NCBI RefSeq assembly: GCF_900079725.1
Contig: NZ_LT599032.1
Location: 4,832,054-4,896,053, forward strand
Source of the DNA: an uncultured Dysgonomonas sp.
Lineage (GTDB): Bacteria > Bacteroidota > Bacteroidia > Bacteroidales > Dysgonomonadaceae
DNA length: 64,000 nt
Reading direction: 5' to 3'
Notes under the pieces: generated by a model
The model's database searches: none
The model's input: the letters and a program-made list of their open reading frames with translations, nothing else
Told to the model about the DNA's origin: nothing
Shown here: positions 48,894 to 58,436 of the stretch, piece by piece
Numbering within the stretch: the stretch's first letter is position 1
Layout of the letters: each line of letters opens with the position of its first letter
Position numbers and translations under genes: made by a program

Positions 48894-51230
48894 ATGAAAA
48901 GAATAAAATGTCTATATTTTTTACTTATTGTAACCAACATGTATATAAATGCCAGTATTAGTGGAACTGATATCTTTACTAAAGATAAAGAATATCAAAA
49001 TACAGAGAATAGAATAAAAGAAATTCTTATAAGAATGACTTTAGACGAGAAAATAGGGCAGATGACCCAAATTAACCTTGATGTTATAGGGAAAGGCAAG
49101 GATATATACACAAGCTTTCTACCATACGAATTTGATGAAGATATGTTTGAATCCGTAATGGGAAAATACAAAGTTGGCTCTATTCTAAATACAGCTTCGG
49201 TAACAGCAATGTCATTAGATGACTGGGAAAGAATTATCGCCCGCTTGCAGAAAAAAGCAATTAAGGAGACCGGAATCCCCATTATATACGGCATTGATGC
49301 CATACATGGAGCTACTTATACAATAGGTGCAACACTTCTCCCTCAAGCTATAACTATGGGTGCGACATTTAACCGTCAGCTTGTATATGAGAGTGCTAAA
49401 ATATGTGCTTATGAAACTAAAGCAAGCAATATCCCGTGGAATTTTTCCCCTATACTTGATTTAGGGCGCGACCCCAGATGGCCCCGCCAATGGGAAACTT
49501 ATGGTGAAGATTCTTATCTGATATCTGAAATGGGTAAAGAGATGACGCGAGGTTATCAGGGAGAAGGCTCTGATATAGGAAAGGATCATGTCGCAGCATG
49601 TCTGAAGCATTACTTAGGATACAGTGTTCCGGCTTCGGGAAAAGACAGGACGCCTGCAATTATATCGGAGCATGAACTAAGAGAAAAGCATTTTTATCCA
49701 TTTGCCCAATCTATAAAAGAAGGAGCTTTATCCGTTATGCTTAATTCGGCTACAATCAATGGCGTGCCTGTTCACGCAAATAAGACATTCGTTACACAAT
49801 GGCTTAAAGAAGAACTAAACTGGGATGGAGTTGTAGTTACTGACTGGGCGGATATCGATAATATTTGGCTTAGGGACAAAGTCGCCGAAACCAGAAAAGA
49901 TGCTATCAGAATGTCTATCAATGCAGGAGTGGATATGGCAATGGTACCCAATGACTGTTCCTATTGTGATTTGCTCCGGGAATTAGTAAATGAAGGTTTG
50001 GTCTCTGAAGAACGGATTGATGATGCTGTTGCGCGCATATTAAGATTAAAATTCCGTTTGGATCTTTTCGAAAAACCGTATTGGTCTCATACAGAATATC
50101 CTGATTTTAGCAGTACAAAATTCAAACAGACATCTTATGATGCAGCTTCGGAAGGTATCACTTTGTTGAAAAATAAAAATAATATTTTACCATTACACAG
50201 GGATACCAAAATACTAGTATGTGGTCCTAATGCCAATTCTATGCGTACCCTTAACGGTGGATGGTCTTATTCGTGGCAGGGGAATAAGGTCGACTCGCTT
50301 ATGCCTGATGGTACAACCATACTGAAAGGGATATGTGATAGGTTTGGAGAAAAAAATATAAAATATGTACCCGGAGTTACATATAGTATGAACGGAAAAT
50401 ATTGGGAAGAAAATGAACCAGACATCGAAGCAGCAGTAAAGGCCGCATCAGATATAGATTATATAATATTATGTTTGGGTGAAAATTCTTATTGTGAAAC
50501 ACCGGGAAATCTGGACGACCTTTATCTTTCCGAAAATCAACAACAACTGGTCAAAGCATTGTCTAAAACAGGAAAACCGATTATCCTTATCCTCAACGAA
50601 GGCCGGCCTCGTATTATATCAAAAATAGAACCTTTGGCCGAAGCGGTTATACAAACATTCCTACCCGGCTCGGAGGGAGGCAAGGCTTTAGCTGATATTC
50701 TTATAGGAGAAGTTAATCCGAGTGGAAAACTTCCGTATACTTATCCTAAATATCCGAATGCTCTTACAACATATGATCATAAACCGGCCGAAAGTATGGA
50801 TAAAATGCAAGGAGTATATGATTATGATGCCATTGTCTCGGTACAATGGGCCTTTGGTTATGGATTGAGCTATACAACATACGAATATTCCAATCTGAGA
50901 ATAGATAAAACTTCTTTCGGTGCAGATGATGTAATCCGTATAAACATAGATGTCAAGAATACAGGACAAATGGGAGGTAAAGAGTCTGTTTTGCTGTTTG
51001 TCAATGATATGGTGGCAAGTATCACTCCGGATGTAAGACGTTTAAGAAAGTTCGATAAGGTATCGCTTAATCCGGGGGAAATAAAAACTGTTTCTTTTTC
51101 CTTATTAGCCAAAGAATTAGCTTTTGTTAATCTGAGTGGAAAATATATGATAGAGGCCGGAGACTTTAATGTACAGATCGGCTCTTTAGCAAAAACTATT
51201 AAATGCACAGAAAATCATGAATATAAATAA
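48894..51230 (+). CDS. Glycoside hydrolase family 3 enzyme (PUL 2)
   Basis: A 778-residue GH3 enzyme with a signal peptide. Motifs in order: MTLDEKIGQM (48-57), PIIYGIDAIHGAT, FSPILDLGRDPRWPRQWETYGEDSY, the nucleophile D317 in GVVVTDWAD, then LCLGENSYCETPGNLDDLYL in the second domain where the acid/base is expected, and a fibronectin type III-like end (GGKESVLLFVND). It belongs to the beta-glucosidase/beta-xylosidase-like group but is clearly different from the GH3 of PUL 1. Release of terminal beta-glucose is the best guess, which suits a glucomannan or beta-glucan. It is the first gene of PUL 2, 25 bp before susC. Confidence 0.93.
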   Translation: MKRIKCLYFLLIVTNMYINASISGTDIFTKDKEYQNTENRIKEILIRMTLDEKIGQMTQINLDVIGKGKDIYTSFLPYEFDEDMFESVMGKYKVGSILNTASVTAMSLDDWERIIARLQKKAIKETGIPIIYGIDAIHGATYTIGATLLPQAITMGATFNRQLVYESAKICAYETKASNIPWNFSPILDLGRDPRWPRQWETYGEDSYLISEMGKEMTRGYQGEGSDIGKDHVAACLKHYLGYSVPASGKDRTPAIISEHELREKHFYPFAQSIKEGALSVMLNSATINGVPVHANKTFVTQWLKEELNWDGVVVTDWADIDNIWLRDKVAETRKDAIRMSINAGVDMAMVPNDCSYCDLLRELVNEGLVSEERIDDAVARILRLKFRLDLFEKPYWSHTEYPDFSSTKFKQTSYDAASEGITLLKNKNNILPLHRDTKILVCGPNANSMRTLNGGWSYSWQGNKVDSLMPDGTTILKGICDRFGEKNIKYVPGVTYSMNGKYWEENEPDIEAAVKAASDIDYIILCLGENSYCETPGNLDDLYLSENQQQLVKALSKTGKPIILILNEGRPRIISKIEPLAEAVIQTFLPGSEGGKALADILIGEVNPSGKLPYTYPKYPNALTTYDHKPAESMDKMQGVYDYDAIVSVQWAFGYGLSYTTYEYSNLRIDKTSFGADDVIRINIDVKNTGQMGGKESVLLFVNDMVASITPDVRRLRKFDKVSLNPGEIKTVSFSLLAKELAFVNLSGKYMIEAGDFNVQIGSLAKTIKCTENHEYK

Positions 51231-51255
51231 TAATTGATAGAACCTTAAAAATGCT

Positions 51256-54200
51256 ATGATGAAAAAAAAATTAAGTTATTTTAATCGCTACTGCTTAATT
51301 TTGTTATTGCTACTATCATCAGCAATACATGCCCAAAATAATGCAGTAAGAGGTGTCGTAAAAACAACATCGGGAGAAACTCTTATCGGAGTTTCGGTTG
51401 TCATAAAAGGCACAGGAACAGGATCTATAACTGATGAAAACGGAAATTTTTCCATCCAGGCTTCACGTCGGGATACATTGGCGGTCACATATGTTGGTTA
51501 CATACCCCAAAGTATACCTGTAAAAAGTGAGTATATGGAAATCGTACTTGAAGAAAACACAATAGTACTGGATAATATTGTGGTAATAGGTTACGGTAGT
51601 GTAAAGAAGAGTGATCTTACAGGTTCTGTTGCCACTGTAAAAATGGATGATCTGAAAGATATTCCGGCCAATTCTATTGAGAACTTGTTGCAAGGCCGTT
51701 CTGCCGGATTACAGGTCATTAATACTTCCCAGGATCCGGGGGCCGGAGCAACGGTACGTATACGTGGAGGAAGTTCGTTACGCGGGTCTAATTCACCACT
51801 GCTTGTAGTAGATGGGTTCCCTTTGGGAGATGCAGGTAATCTCAAACAGATAAATACAGCCGATATTACATCGATCGAGGTATTAAAGGATGCTTCAGCA
51901 TCTTCCATTTATGGTTCCCGGGGAGCCAACGGTGTTATTATAGTAACCACCAAAAAAGCAAAAAAAGGTGTTACAACGGTAAATGTTAAGCAACAAGTTG
52001 TAATATCTCAGTTTGCCTCTGAATTTATACAATGGACTAATCCTGCCTTAATGGCACAGCTGGATAATGAGGCAAAGATAAATGGAGGAATAGCTCCTTT
52101 ATATATCGGAGCCGTCAATTCTACTGGAATTTATTATCCATCAGTAAAGGAAATTGAAGATGGTACATGGCCTTTTTATACAGATTGGACGAAAGAAGTT
52201 TTTCGTAATACACCCATGCAGTCCATAACCTCAGCATCCGTTAATAGTTCAAGTGAAAAAACATCCTATAATCTTAGTGCAAGTTATCTCGATCAGGATG
52301 GTGTATTTATCAAAGATGATTATGGAAAGGGAACAGCCAGCCTGAATCTAAAACATGAATTTAGTAAAAGTTTTAGTATCAGTACGATAAATAATATGTC
52401 GAAAGACTGGAGGAATAATAATACCGGACTGTCCTACTGGCGTAATCCTTTGTGGCCGGTATATAATGATGATGGGAGCTATTTTCTTGCAGGCAATGCG
52501 GATTACGATCATCCGATAGCCTGGACAAATCATAAAAAGAACAAATCGGAGGGAACAGATTTTATTTCGTCATGGATATTCGACTGGCAAATATATAAAG
52601 ACCTGAACATAAAGTCACATATAAATTATAAATATGGAGAATCTTTATCAGACAGATTCGATCCCGATAAATATACCGAGAACGGGACAAACAATAAAGG
52701 TGCTGCATATATTGATAACTGGAAGGGTAATAATTATACAGTCGAAACTTATCTTACCTATGACAAAGAGTTCCTAAAAAAACATAAGTTGAATGCAATG
52801 CTTGGACACTCTTATGAATATACCATTGCCCGCACTTCAAACCTGGAATCATATGATTTCAAAAACGGCGCACTGGCTAATGAGAATATGGGAGCCGGAA
52901 ACCCCGAATTAAACAGGCATCGTAACGGGCAAACCAAGACGAAACTACTTTCGTATATGGGACGTCTCAACTATACATATAACGATCGGTATCTGCTGAC
53001 ACTGACTATGCGCGCCGATGGTTCGTCCAAGTTCAGTGAAAATCATAAATGGGCTTATTTCCCATCAGGAGCAATAAGCTGGAAAATGCATCACGAGGAT
53101 TTTATTAAGAATCTGAACATATTTGATGAACTTAAGTGGAGATTTAGCTATGGTATTTCAGGCAATCAGGGTATTTCTCCATATCAGACCCTAAGTCGTT
53201 ATGGGATCGAGAACTTCTATAACGAAGGTACATGGAATACAGCCATAGGGCCGGGGTATGTAATTGGTTATACCGGAGTAGGTGGACGATATAAAGCTTG
53301 GGGAGGAATTCCTAATAAAGATTTGAAATGGGAAACCACTTCTCAATATAATATCGGGGTAGATATGGCATTTCTCAATCATAGGTTAAGGGTAACTGCC
53401 GATTATTATGATAAGCGGACAAAAGATTTGCTGCGTGAACGATATTTACCGTTGAGTTCAGGATATGACAGAATGTGGGTAAACGATGGAGAAATCGGAA
53501 ATAAAGGGATAGAAGTAACTATAGATGCCGATATTATAGATACAAAAGACTGGGGATTTTCGGGTACATTTATTTTCTCAAAAAATAAAAATAAAGTTAT
53601 TAGCCTAGGAAATGCTGTCAGTGCAGGTCTCAGCACAGACTATCTTACCGGAATACAGTATGAATATTATGGAAACGGAGTTGATCCTTTCCGAGAGACA
53701 TCACCTAACATCTTGGCGGTAGGTCTGCCTGTGAATGTGTTTTATGGTTATAAAGTAAACGGCATATTGCAATCAGATAAAGAAGGTGCGGCAGCAGGGT
53801 TAATCGGAGCAGAGGCCAAAGCCGGAGAATATCATTATCTGGATCTGAGTCAGGACGGAGTCTTTGACACAAATGACAGGACAATTATAGGCGACCCTAA
53901 TCCCGATTTTATGGCTAGTTTGAATCTAAGGTTCAGGTATAAACAATTCGATGCAAGTGTATTTTTCAATGGAGTATTTGGGAACGATGTATTGTGGAGC
54001 GGAATGTATAATTCGGCAAAATATGTACCATTGAGATGGACGCCGGATAATCCAACAAACACATACCCGAGTGCCCGTCAGGGAAGACTTTATTATGCAT
54101 CAGACTGGTTTGTAAAAGATGGGTCGTTCCTGAGAATACAAAATCTGAATCTGGGATACAATTTTAGTTCATCAAAGATTAAATGGCTGAAAAATGTACG

Positions 54201-54339
54201 GTTATACCTCAATGCAGAAAACTTATACACATTCACCAAGTTTGAAGGATATGATCCTGAAGTAGGCTTAGATGGCCGTTATTCCGGTGGATATCCCAAA
54301 CTGAGAAAATATACTATCGGTCTTGACATTACATTCTAA
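51256..54339 (+). CDS. SusC-like TonB-dependent outer-membrane transporter (PUL 2)
   Basis: A 1,027-residue SusC protein with a signal peptide ending at AIHAQ, a carboxypeptidase-regulatory-like domain (about 31-100; GETLIGVSVVIKGTGTGSITDENG), a plug (~107-236; VVIGYGSVKKSDLTGSV, LKDASASSIYGSRGANGVI) and a beta-barrel. It is of the canonical type, closer to textbook SusC than the second PUL 1 copy. It would import the oligosaccharides captured by the SusD 11 bp downstream. The start may be the second ATG two bases into the MMKKK run; this makes no functional difference. Confidence 0.95.
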   Translation: MMKKKLSYFNRYCLILLLLLSSAIHAQNNAVRGVVKTTSGETLIGVSVVIKGTGTGSITDENGNFSIQASRRDTLAVTYVGYIPQSIPVKSEYMEIVLEENTIVLDNIVVIGYGSVKKSDLTGSVATVKMDDLKDIPANSIENLLQGRSAGLQVINTSQDPGAGATVRIRGGSSLRGSNSPLLVVDGFPLGDAGNLKQINTADITSIEVLKDASASSIYGSRGANGVIIVTTKKAKKGVTTVNVKQQVVISQFASEFIQWTNPALMAQLDNEAKINGGIAPLYIGAVNSTGIYYPSVKEIEDGTWPFYTDWTKEVFRNTPMQSITSASVNSSSEKTSYNLSASYLDQDGVFIKDDYGKGTASLNLKHEFSKSFSISTINNMSKDWRNNNTGLSYWRNPLWPVYNDDGSYFLAGNADYDHPIAWTNHKKNKSEGTDFISSWIFDWQIYKDLNIKSHINYKYGESLSDRFDPDKYTENGTNNKGAAYIDNWKGNNYTVETYLTYDKEFLKKHKLNAMLGHSYEYTIARTSNLESYDFKNGALANENMGAGNPELNRHRNGQTKTKLLSYMGRLNYTYNDRYLLTLTMRADGSSKFSENHKWAYFPSGAISWKMHHEDFIKNLNIFDELKWRFSYGISGNQGISPYQTLSRYGIENFYNEGTWNTAIGPGYVIGYTGVGGRYKAWGGIPNKDLKWETTSQYNIGVDMAFLNHRLRVTADYYDKRTKDLLRERYLPLSSGYDRMWVNDGEIGNKGIEVTIDADIIDTKDWGFSGTFIFSKNKNKVISLGNAVSAGLSTDYLTGIQYEYYGNGVDPFRETSPNILAVGLPVNVFYGYKVNGILQSDKEGAAAGLIGAEAKAGEYHYLDLSQDGVFDTNDRTIIGDPNPDFMASLNLRFRYKQFDASVFFNGVFGNDVLWSGMYNSAKYVPLRWTPDNPTNTYPSARQGRLYYASDWFVKDGSFLRIQNLNLGYNFSSSKIKWLKNVRLYLNAENLYTFTKFEGYDPEVGLDGRYSGGYPKLRKYTIGLDITF

Positions 54340-54350
54340 AAAGAACCATC

Positions 54351-55850
54351 ATGAAAACAAAAATATTATCATTAATTATAGTCTGTTTTGGATTTATCGG
54401 CTGTGACCTGACAGAGGAACCATATGGATTTTATTCAGAAGATAATTTCTATAAAACAGCCGATGATGCACAAACTGCATTATTCTATGCTTATAACGCC
54501 TTTACATACAACGAATATGTGCGGGCTATATTCTATATCAATGAACTAGCGACCGAGACTTGCGATGTAAAAGGAGAAGAAGGATTTGGCTCACAGGAGA
54601 TAAATCGCTGGGATTATTCTTTATTTAAAGAAAATGAGCAGCTGGAACTCTATTTTAAGTATTGCTATCTAGCTATTAACCGCGCCAATGCAGTTATCGA
54701 AAATGTACAGGAGAGCCCTATAAACGAGGATGTTAAAAAGCGGATTATGGGGGAGGCATACTTCCTCAGGGCCTGGAACTACTATAATCTGGCTCAGACA
54801 TTTGGCCTTGTGCCACTTCAGAAAGAGATGATAAAAACAGCAGAGCAAACGACTCCGTTTATGGCAAACAGCATGGATGAATTGTATAATTTCATAATAG
54901 AAGATTGCAAAATAGCTGAAGAAAAATTGAATATTAACAGATCGGTGGGATGTGCAGATAAAATTGCAGCTCAGTCATTACTGGCAAAAGCCTATCTTTC
55001 GATAGCTTCATCGAAAGAAAGTAATGTTCCGTATTATAAAGGCATGGCAAGAGATGTCGCACAAATGTATGATAGTGCGTCATATTGGGCACATAAAGTA
55101 TTGTATGATCAGACTGAATATAGACTCGATCCTGATCTTTTGAACATCTACAATACCCGGAATCCGGACGGATTGGAGCATATATTTATTATGTCTATGG
55201 ACAAATCGGGTATAGAAGAGGGTAATTTTTCTTCCATTGATAAGATGTTCATACCTTATAAAAACGGGACAAGCCTCTGGTTTAAAAACCCTGACGGAAC
55301 TTTTACCAAATCTACAAATATGGGTTGGGGGGTATTTACTACAACAAATCATTTTGCCAATACTTATGCTAATAACGATTTGCGAAAGACAGTGTTGATG
55401 AGCAAGCTTTATTATATAAAAGAGGACGGATCGGCCTGGGAAGATAATGACACATATATTACCCGGAAATTTATAGATCCTGATTTTGTAGGAGTGAAGT
55501 CAAGCACGCGTCCTTTTCTTATTCGCTTCTCTGATATAGCATTGGCTTATGCAGAAGCTCAAGGGCCTACATCCGAGGGCTATACATGGCTAAATAAGAT
55601 ACGGTCGAGAGCCGGTCTGGATGACGCGCCCGAGTCGATGAATGTTAAGGCTTTCCGAGATTATGTAGTTGATGAGAGAGCGTTTGAATTGGCGTTTGAA
55701 GGAAAACGTCTTCACGATCTACGCAGGAAAGCCATTGTTACGGCAAAAGATCCGAGAGCAGCGGCATCAGGTATAACCGAAGACCAGGCTGCGTTTTATC
55801 CGATACCTCAAAAAGAAATTGATTTGAATCCCAATATACCTAAAAACTAA
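54351..55850 (+). CDS. SusD/RagB-like surface lipoprotein (PUL 2)
   Basis: A 499-residue SusD protein with lipidated C18 (GFIGC), followed by DLTEEPYGFYSEDNFYKT, the usual SusD start. TPR-type motifs (RIMGEAYFLRAWNYYNLAQTFG near 130) and the C-terminal FSDIALAYAEA, LNKIRSRAGLDD and ERAFELAFEGKRLHDLRRK are present. It has no insertion and is shorter than the two PUL 1 SusD proteins. It pairs with SusC upstream and lies 5 bp before the surface glycan-binding protein. Confidence 0.95.
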   Translation: MKTKILSLIIVCFGFIGCDLTEEPYGFYSEDNFYKTADDAQTALFYAYNAFTYNEYVRAIFYINELATETCDVKGEEGFGSQEINRWDYSLFKENEQLELYFKYCYLAINRANAVIENVQESPINEDVKKRIMGEAYFLRAWNYYNLAQTFGLVPLQKEMIKTAEQTTPFMANSMDELYNFIIEDCKIAEEKLNINRSVGCADKIAAQSLLAKAYLSIASSKESNVPYYKGMARDVAQMYDSASYWAHKVLYDQTEYRLDPDLLNIYNTRNPDGLEHIFIMSMDKSGIEEGNFSSIDKMFIPYKNGTSLWFKNPDGTFTKSTNMGWGVFTTTNHFANTYANNDLRKTVLMSKLYYIKEDGSAWEDNDTYITRKFIDPDFVGVKSSTRPFLIRFSDIALAYAEAQGPTSEGYTWLNKIRSRAGLDDAPESMNVKAFRDYVVDERAFELAFEGKRLHDLRRKAIVTAKDPRAAASGITEDQAAFYPIPQKEIDLNPNIPKN

Positions 55851-55855
55851 TAGTC

Positions 55856-56818
55856 ATGAAGCTACTTAAAATATTGATATTTATATTTATACCATTCTTG
55901 CTCTTTTCATGTAAAGAGGATATAATGAAAGATATAGAAGACGGCAGTTGGAATAATGAACGCAGCATTGTCAGTATAAGTTTCGAACATCAGGTTGGAA
56001 CTGCAACTATAAAACGTGACAAGAATAATGATGGAATCGTTTCCTTTATGTTCAATGAGAGTGCAGGCAATAAATCGTCTGTAAAGATTAAAGATATCGA
56101 ACTTTCTTATGGAGCAACAGCAGATACTCACCCCGGAGATATTCTGAATTTTGATAATGCAACAAATAGTGCTCAAATAACTGTTACTGCCGAATCGGGG
56201 CAAAAACGTACATGGGAAATAACTTATATTCCATTTTCTGATGAACTAATAGGAACATGGAAAATAACAACATTGTCTGTTTATGGTGGTGCATGGCCTG
56301 AATATGGCGGAGCAGGATACTATAATGATATTGCCGAAAGAAGTTGGAACTGGGAATATGGCGGAAGCGGCCCTGTAGCCGAATACGATAATACACTGAC
56401 TTTTACATTAGAGGGTATTACTGAGGCAGGTGACACTTACGGGAAACTGATAAATGATGCAGGGGCAGATGGAAAATATGCTAATTTCATATTTATCGAT
56501 GATCCCGACGGAGCAAGAACTCCTATCGACATCAATTACAATTACCGAAAGATTCCGAAAGGTGAAAGCACATGGAAACGCAATTCGCAGCAGGGAACAA
56601 TAACTTTTACCGCTGCAGATAACAGTACTGCAACAGGACGTTTTGTCGGATCGGGTCAAGAAGTACTTGATGATTATGGAAACTCTATGACGGTAACAGA
56701 TAAAGCCTTTACTTTCGAATATCAACCTACATACATATGGATAGACATATACAAAGACAGGGAGAGACTAGTTGAAAACCTTAAAAGATTCTGGATACAG
56801 GTAAAAAAGATTGATTAA
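55856..56818 (+). CDS. Surface glycan-binding lipoprotein (SGBP-like)
   Basis: A 320-residue lipoprotein with C19 (LLFSC) followed by KED, which fits the Bacteroidota lipoprotein surface-export signal. The position right after susD is the usual place for an SGBP. An N-terminal immunoglobulin-like domain (~30-125) is followed by a lipocalin-like or beta-sandwich domain (~130-315) with WKITTLSVYGGAWPEY, GPVAEYDNTLTFTLEGI and PTYIWIDIYKDRERLVEN. The whole mature protein is clearly homologous to residues ~19-308 of the fusion protein encoded at 58437, with long shared segments. It is only 5 bp from the next gene. Binding is inferred from position and fold. Confidence 0.8.
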   Translation: MKLLKILIFIFIPFLLFSCKEDIMKDIEDGSWNNERSIVSISFEHQVGTATIKRDKNNDGIVSFMFNESAGNKSSVKIKDIELSYGATADTHPGDILNFDNATNSAQITVTAESGQKRTWEITYIPFSDELIGTWKITTLSVYGGAWPEYGGAGYYNDIAERSWNWEYGGSGPVAEYDNTLTFTLEGITEAGDTYGKLINDAGADGKYANFIFIDDPDGARTPIDINYNYRKIPKGESTWKRNSQQGTITFTAADNSTATGRFVGSGQEVLDDYGNSMTVTDKAFTFEYQPTYIWIDIYKDRERLVENLKRFWIQVKKID

Positions 56819-56823
56819 TTAAA

Positions 56824-58341
56824 ATGAAAGACATAATGAAAAAGAAAATCAACAATATACTAATCATGCTTCTTTTGTCAGTACTAGTGAGTGCATGTGA
56901 AGATATAGATGTAAAAACAACAACAAATATCAATAACGATATTGTTATAACCACCAACCAGTCTAAGGCTTCTCCTTTCGTTGGCATAGGGCCACAGTGG
57001 GGAGGATATGACAATGTCCAGAAATGGATCGGGGCAGAAACATTGAATAATGATGACTGGAACAAATTATTTAAGCGTGTGGAATTTCTTCGTCCGGGGC
57101 TCATCCGTATTATGGCTTCTCAGGGATGGAATTACATGGTGGATGGAGCCTATGATCCTCAAAAGAGTGCAGGTATTCTTTTCAAAATATTGGATTTCTG
57201 CCAAAACCAAAAGATAAGTGTTATGTTTGGAGAATGGGGCGAACGAGCATTGGATGGACAACAAGTTGACACTGGCTGGCTCGACAATGCCACAGATTTT
57301 TTAGATTACCTGATTAATACAAAAGGATATACCTGTATAAAATATTACAATATGTGTAACGAGCCGGCAGGAGATTGGTCTTCTATCGGCGGGAATTATG
57401 ATCTGTGGCAAAGAACCTATGTGGAAATATTGGCACGTTTGGAAACAAAGGGGTTAAATTCTAAAGTCACTGTTATTGCTCCTGATGTTGCCATTTGGAA
57501 CGATACAAGTCTTTCCGATTGGATTACGCGTCCAATTCAGTATTTTGGAGACAAGATAGGCGCCTTCGATATACATTCTTATCCTACCGATGACCAGGTG
57601 AAAGGCGGAAACTATAAAAAAGTAATTGCCGCTTACCGGGATCTTGTTCCGGATAATAAAGACATGATAATGGGGGAACTTGGCTTCAAGTACAACGCCA
57701 ATTCCGATTTGGGTAAGGAAAATCTGGAAAGAATCGCCAATGACAAATTTGCAGGAGATGATTCTCAGATGATGGTCTATGATGCCTTTTATGGAGTAGA
57801 TGTTGCAGATGCCATTATTCAGAATATGGATGCCGGATACAATGGAGTCATTTTATGGAATATGGATGATGCGATGTATGACGATGGCACAGATAAGCTA
57901 AAGCGCTGGGGCTTTTGGAATATACTGGGTGAGGAAAAATTTGAAAGTGTGAAAGATGAGGAGATTCGTCCGTGGTTTTATCCGATATCTTTAATGTGCC
58001 GCTATTTTCCACAAGGAGCAACAATCTTTAAAGCCCAATTGCCCAATAAAAAGGGAATACAGGCAATTGCAGCTATGAAGGATGGGAAATATACGATAGC
58101 TATAGCTAATTCTCATGCAGTAAGTTATGATTTGAACCTCAAGATGGATGCCGGTCTAACTCTATCAAACGCTAATTGCTATAGTTATGTGGCTGGAGAT
58201 GGAGCCGAATTTGAAGGAAAGACAGATACAGATGGTTTTGCTGTACCATATACTAAAGAAACAATCGACTTCAGTAAAGGAAAAACATTTCCGCTGACAA
58301 TGAAAGGATATTCTTTTGTTCTGATTACAAATATGGATTAA
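56824..58341 (+). CDS. Clan GH-A cellulase-like glycoside hydrolase lipoprotein
   Basis: A 505-residue protein with a lipobox (C25 in LVSAC). A TIM barrel (~50-400) carries a probable acid/base E180 in YYNMCNEP and nucleophile E285 in MIMGELG; the two-glutamate arrangement and NEP motif are those of clan GH-A retaining enzymes (GH5-like). A C-terminal beta domain (~410-505) follows. I cannot fix the CAZy family; GH5, GH39 or a newer clan A family are possible. It starts 5 bp after the SGBP gene and is homologous along its length to residues ~318-786 of the fusion protein. An endo-acting surface enzyme is likely. An alternative start four codons downstream is possible. Confidence 0.8.
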   Translation: MKDIMKKKINNILIMLLLSVLVSACEDIDVKTTTNINNDIVITTNQSKASPFVGIGPQWGGYDNVQKWIGAETLNNDDWNKLFKRVEFLRPGLIRIMASQGWNYMVDGAYDPQKSAGILFKILDFCQNQKISVMFGEWGERALDGQQVDTGWLDNATDFLDYLINTKGYTCIKYYNMCNEPAGDWSSIGGNYDLWQRTYVEILARLETKGLNSKVTVIAPDVAIWNDTSLSDWITRPIQYFGDKIGAFDIHSYPTDDQVKGGNYKKVIAAYRDLVPDNKDMIMGELGFKYNANSDLGKENLERIANDKFAGDDSQMMVYDAFYGVDVADAIIQNMDAGYNGVILWNMDDAMYDDGTDKLKRWGFWNILGEEKFESVKDEEIRPWFYPISLMCRYFPQGATIFKAQLPNKKGIQAIAAMKDGKYTIAIANSHAVSYDLNLKMDAGLTLSNANCYSYVAGDGAEFEGKTDTDGFAVPYTKETIDFSKGKTFPLTMKGYSFVLITNMD

Positions 58342-58366
58342 AATAACTTATGCGGAACTTTTAAGC

Positions 58367-58398
58367 AGGGGAGGGGAGGCTAATAGTTCTCCTCCCCT
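58367..58398 (+). other. GC-rich hairpin between the two hydrolase genes
   Basis: AGGGGAGGGGAG (58367-58378) pairs with TTCTCCTCCCCT (58387-58398) over 12 positions with two G-T wobbles and an 8-base loop. It stands out in AT-rich DNA. The tail (AATATCACAATAC) is not a T-tract, so partial termination or mRNA-end protection is more likely than full termination. Confidence 0.55.
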
Positions 58399-58436
58399 AA
58401 TATCACAATACTATAATTTAAAAAAATCTATTTACT

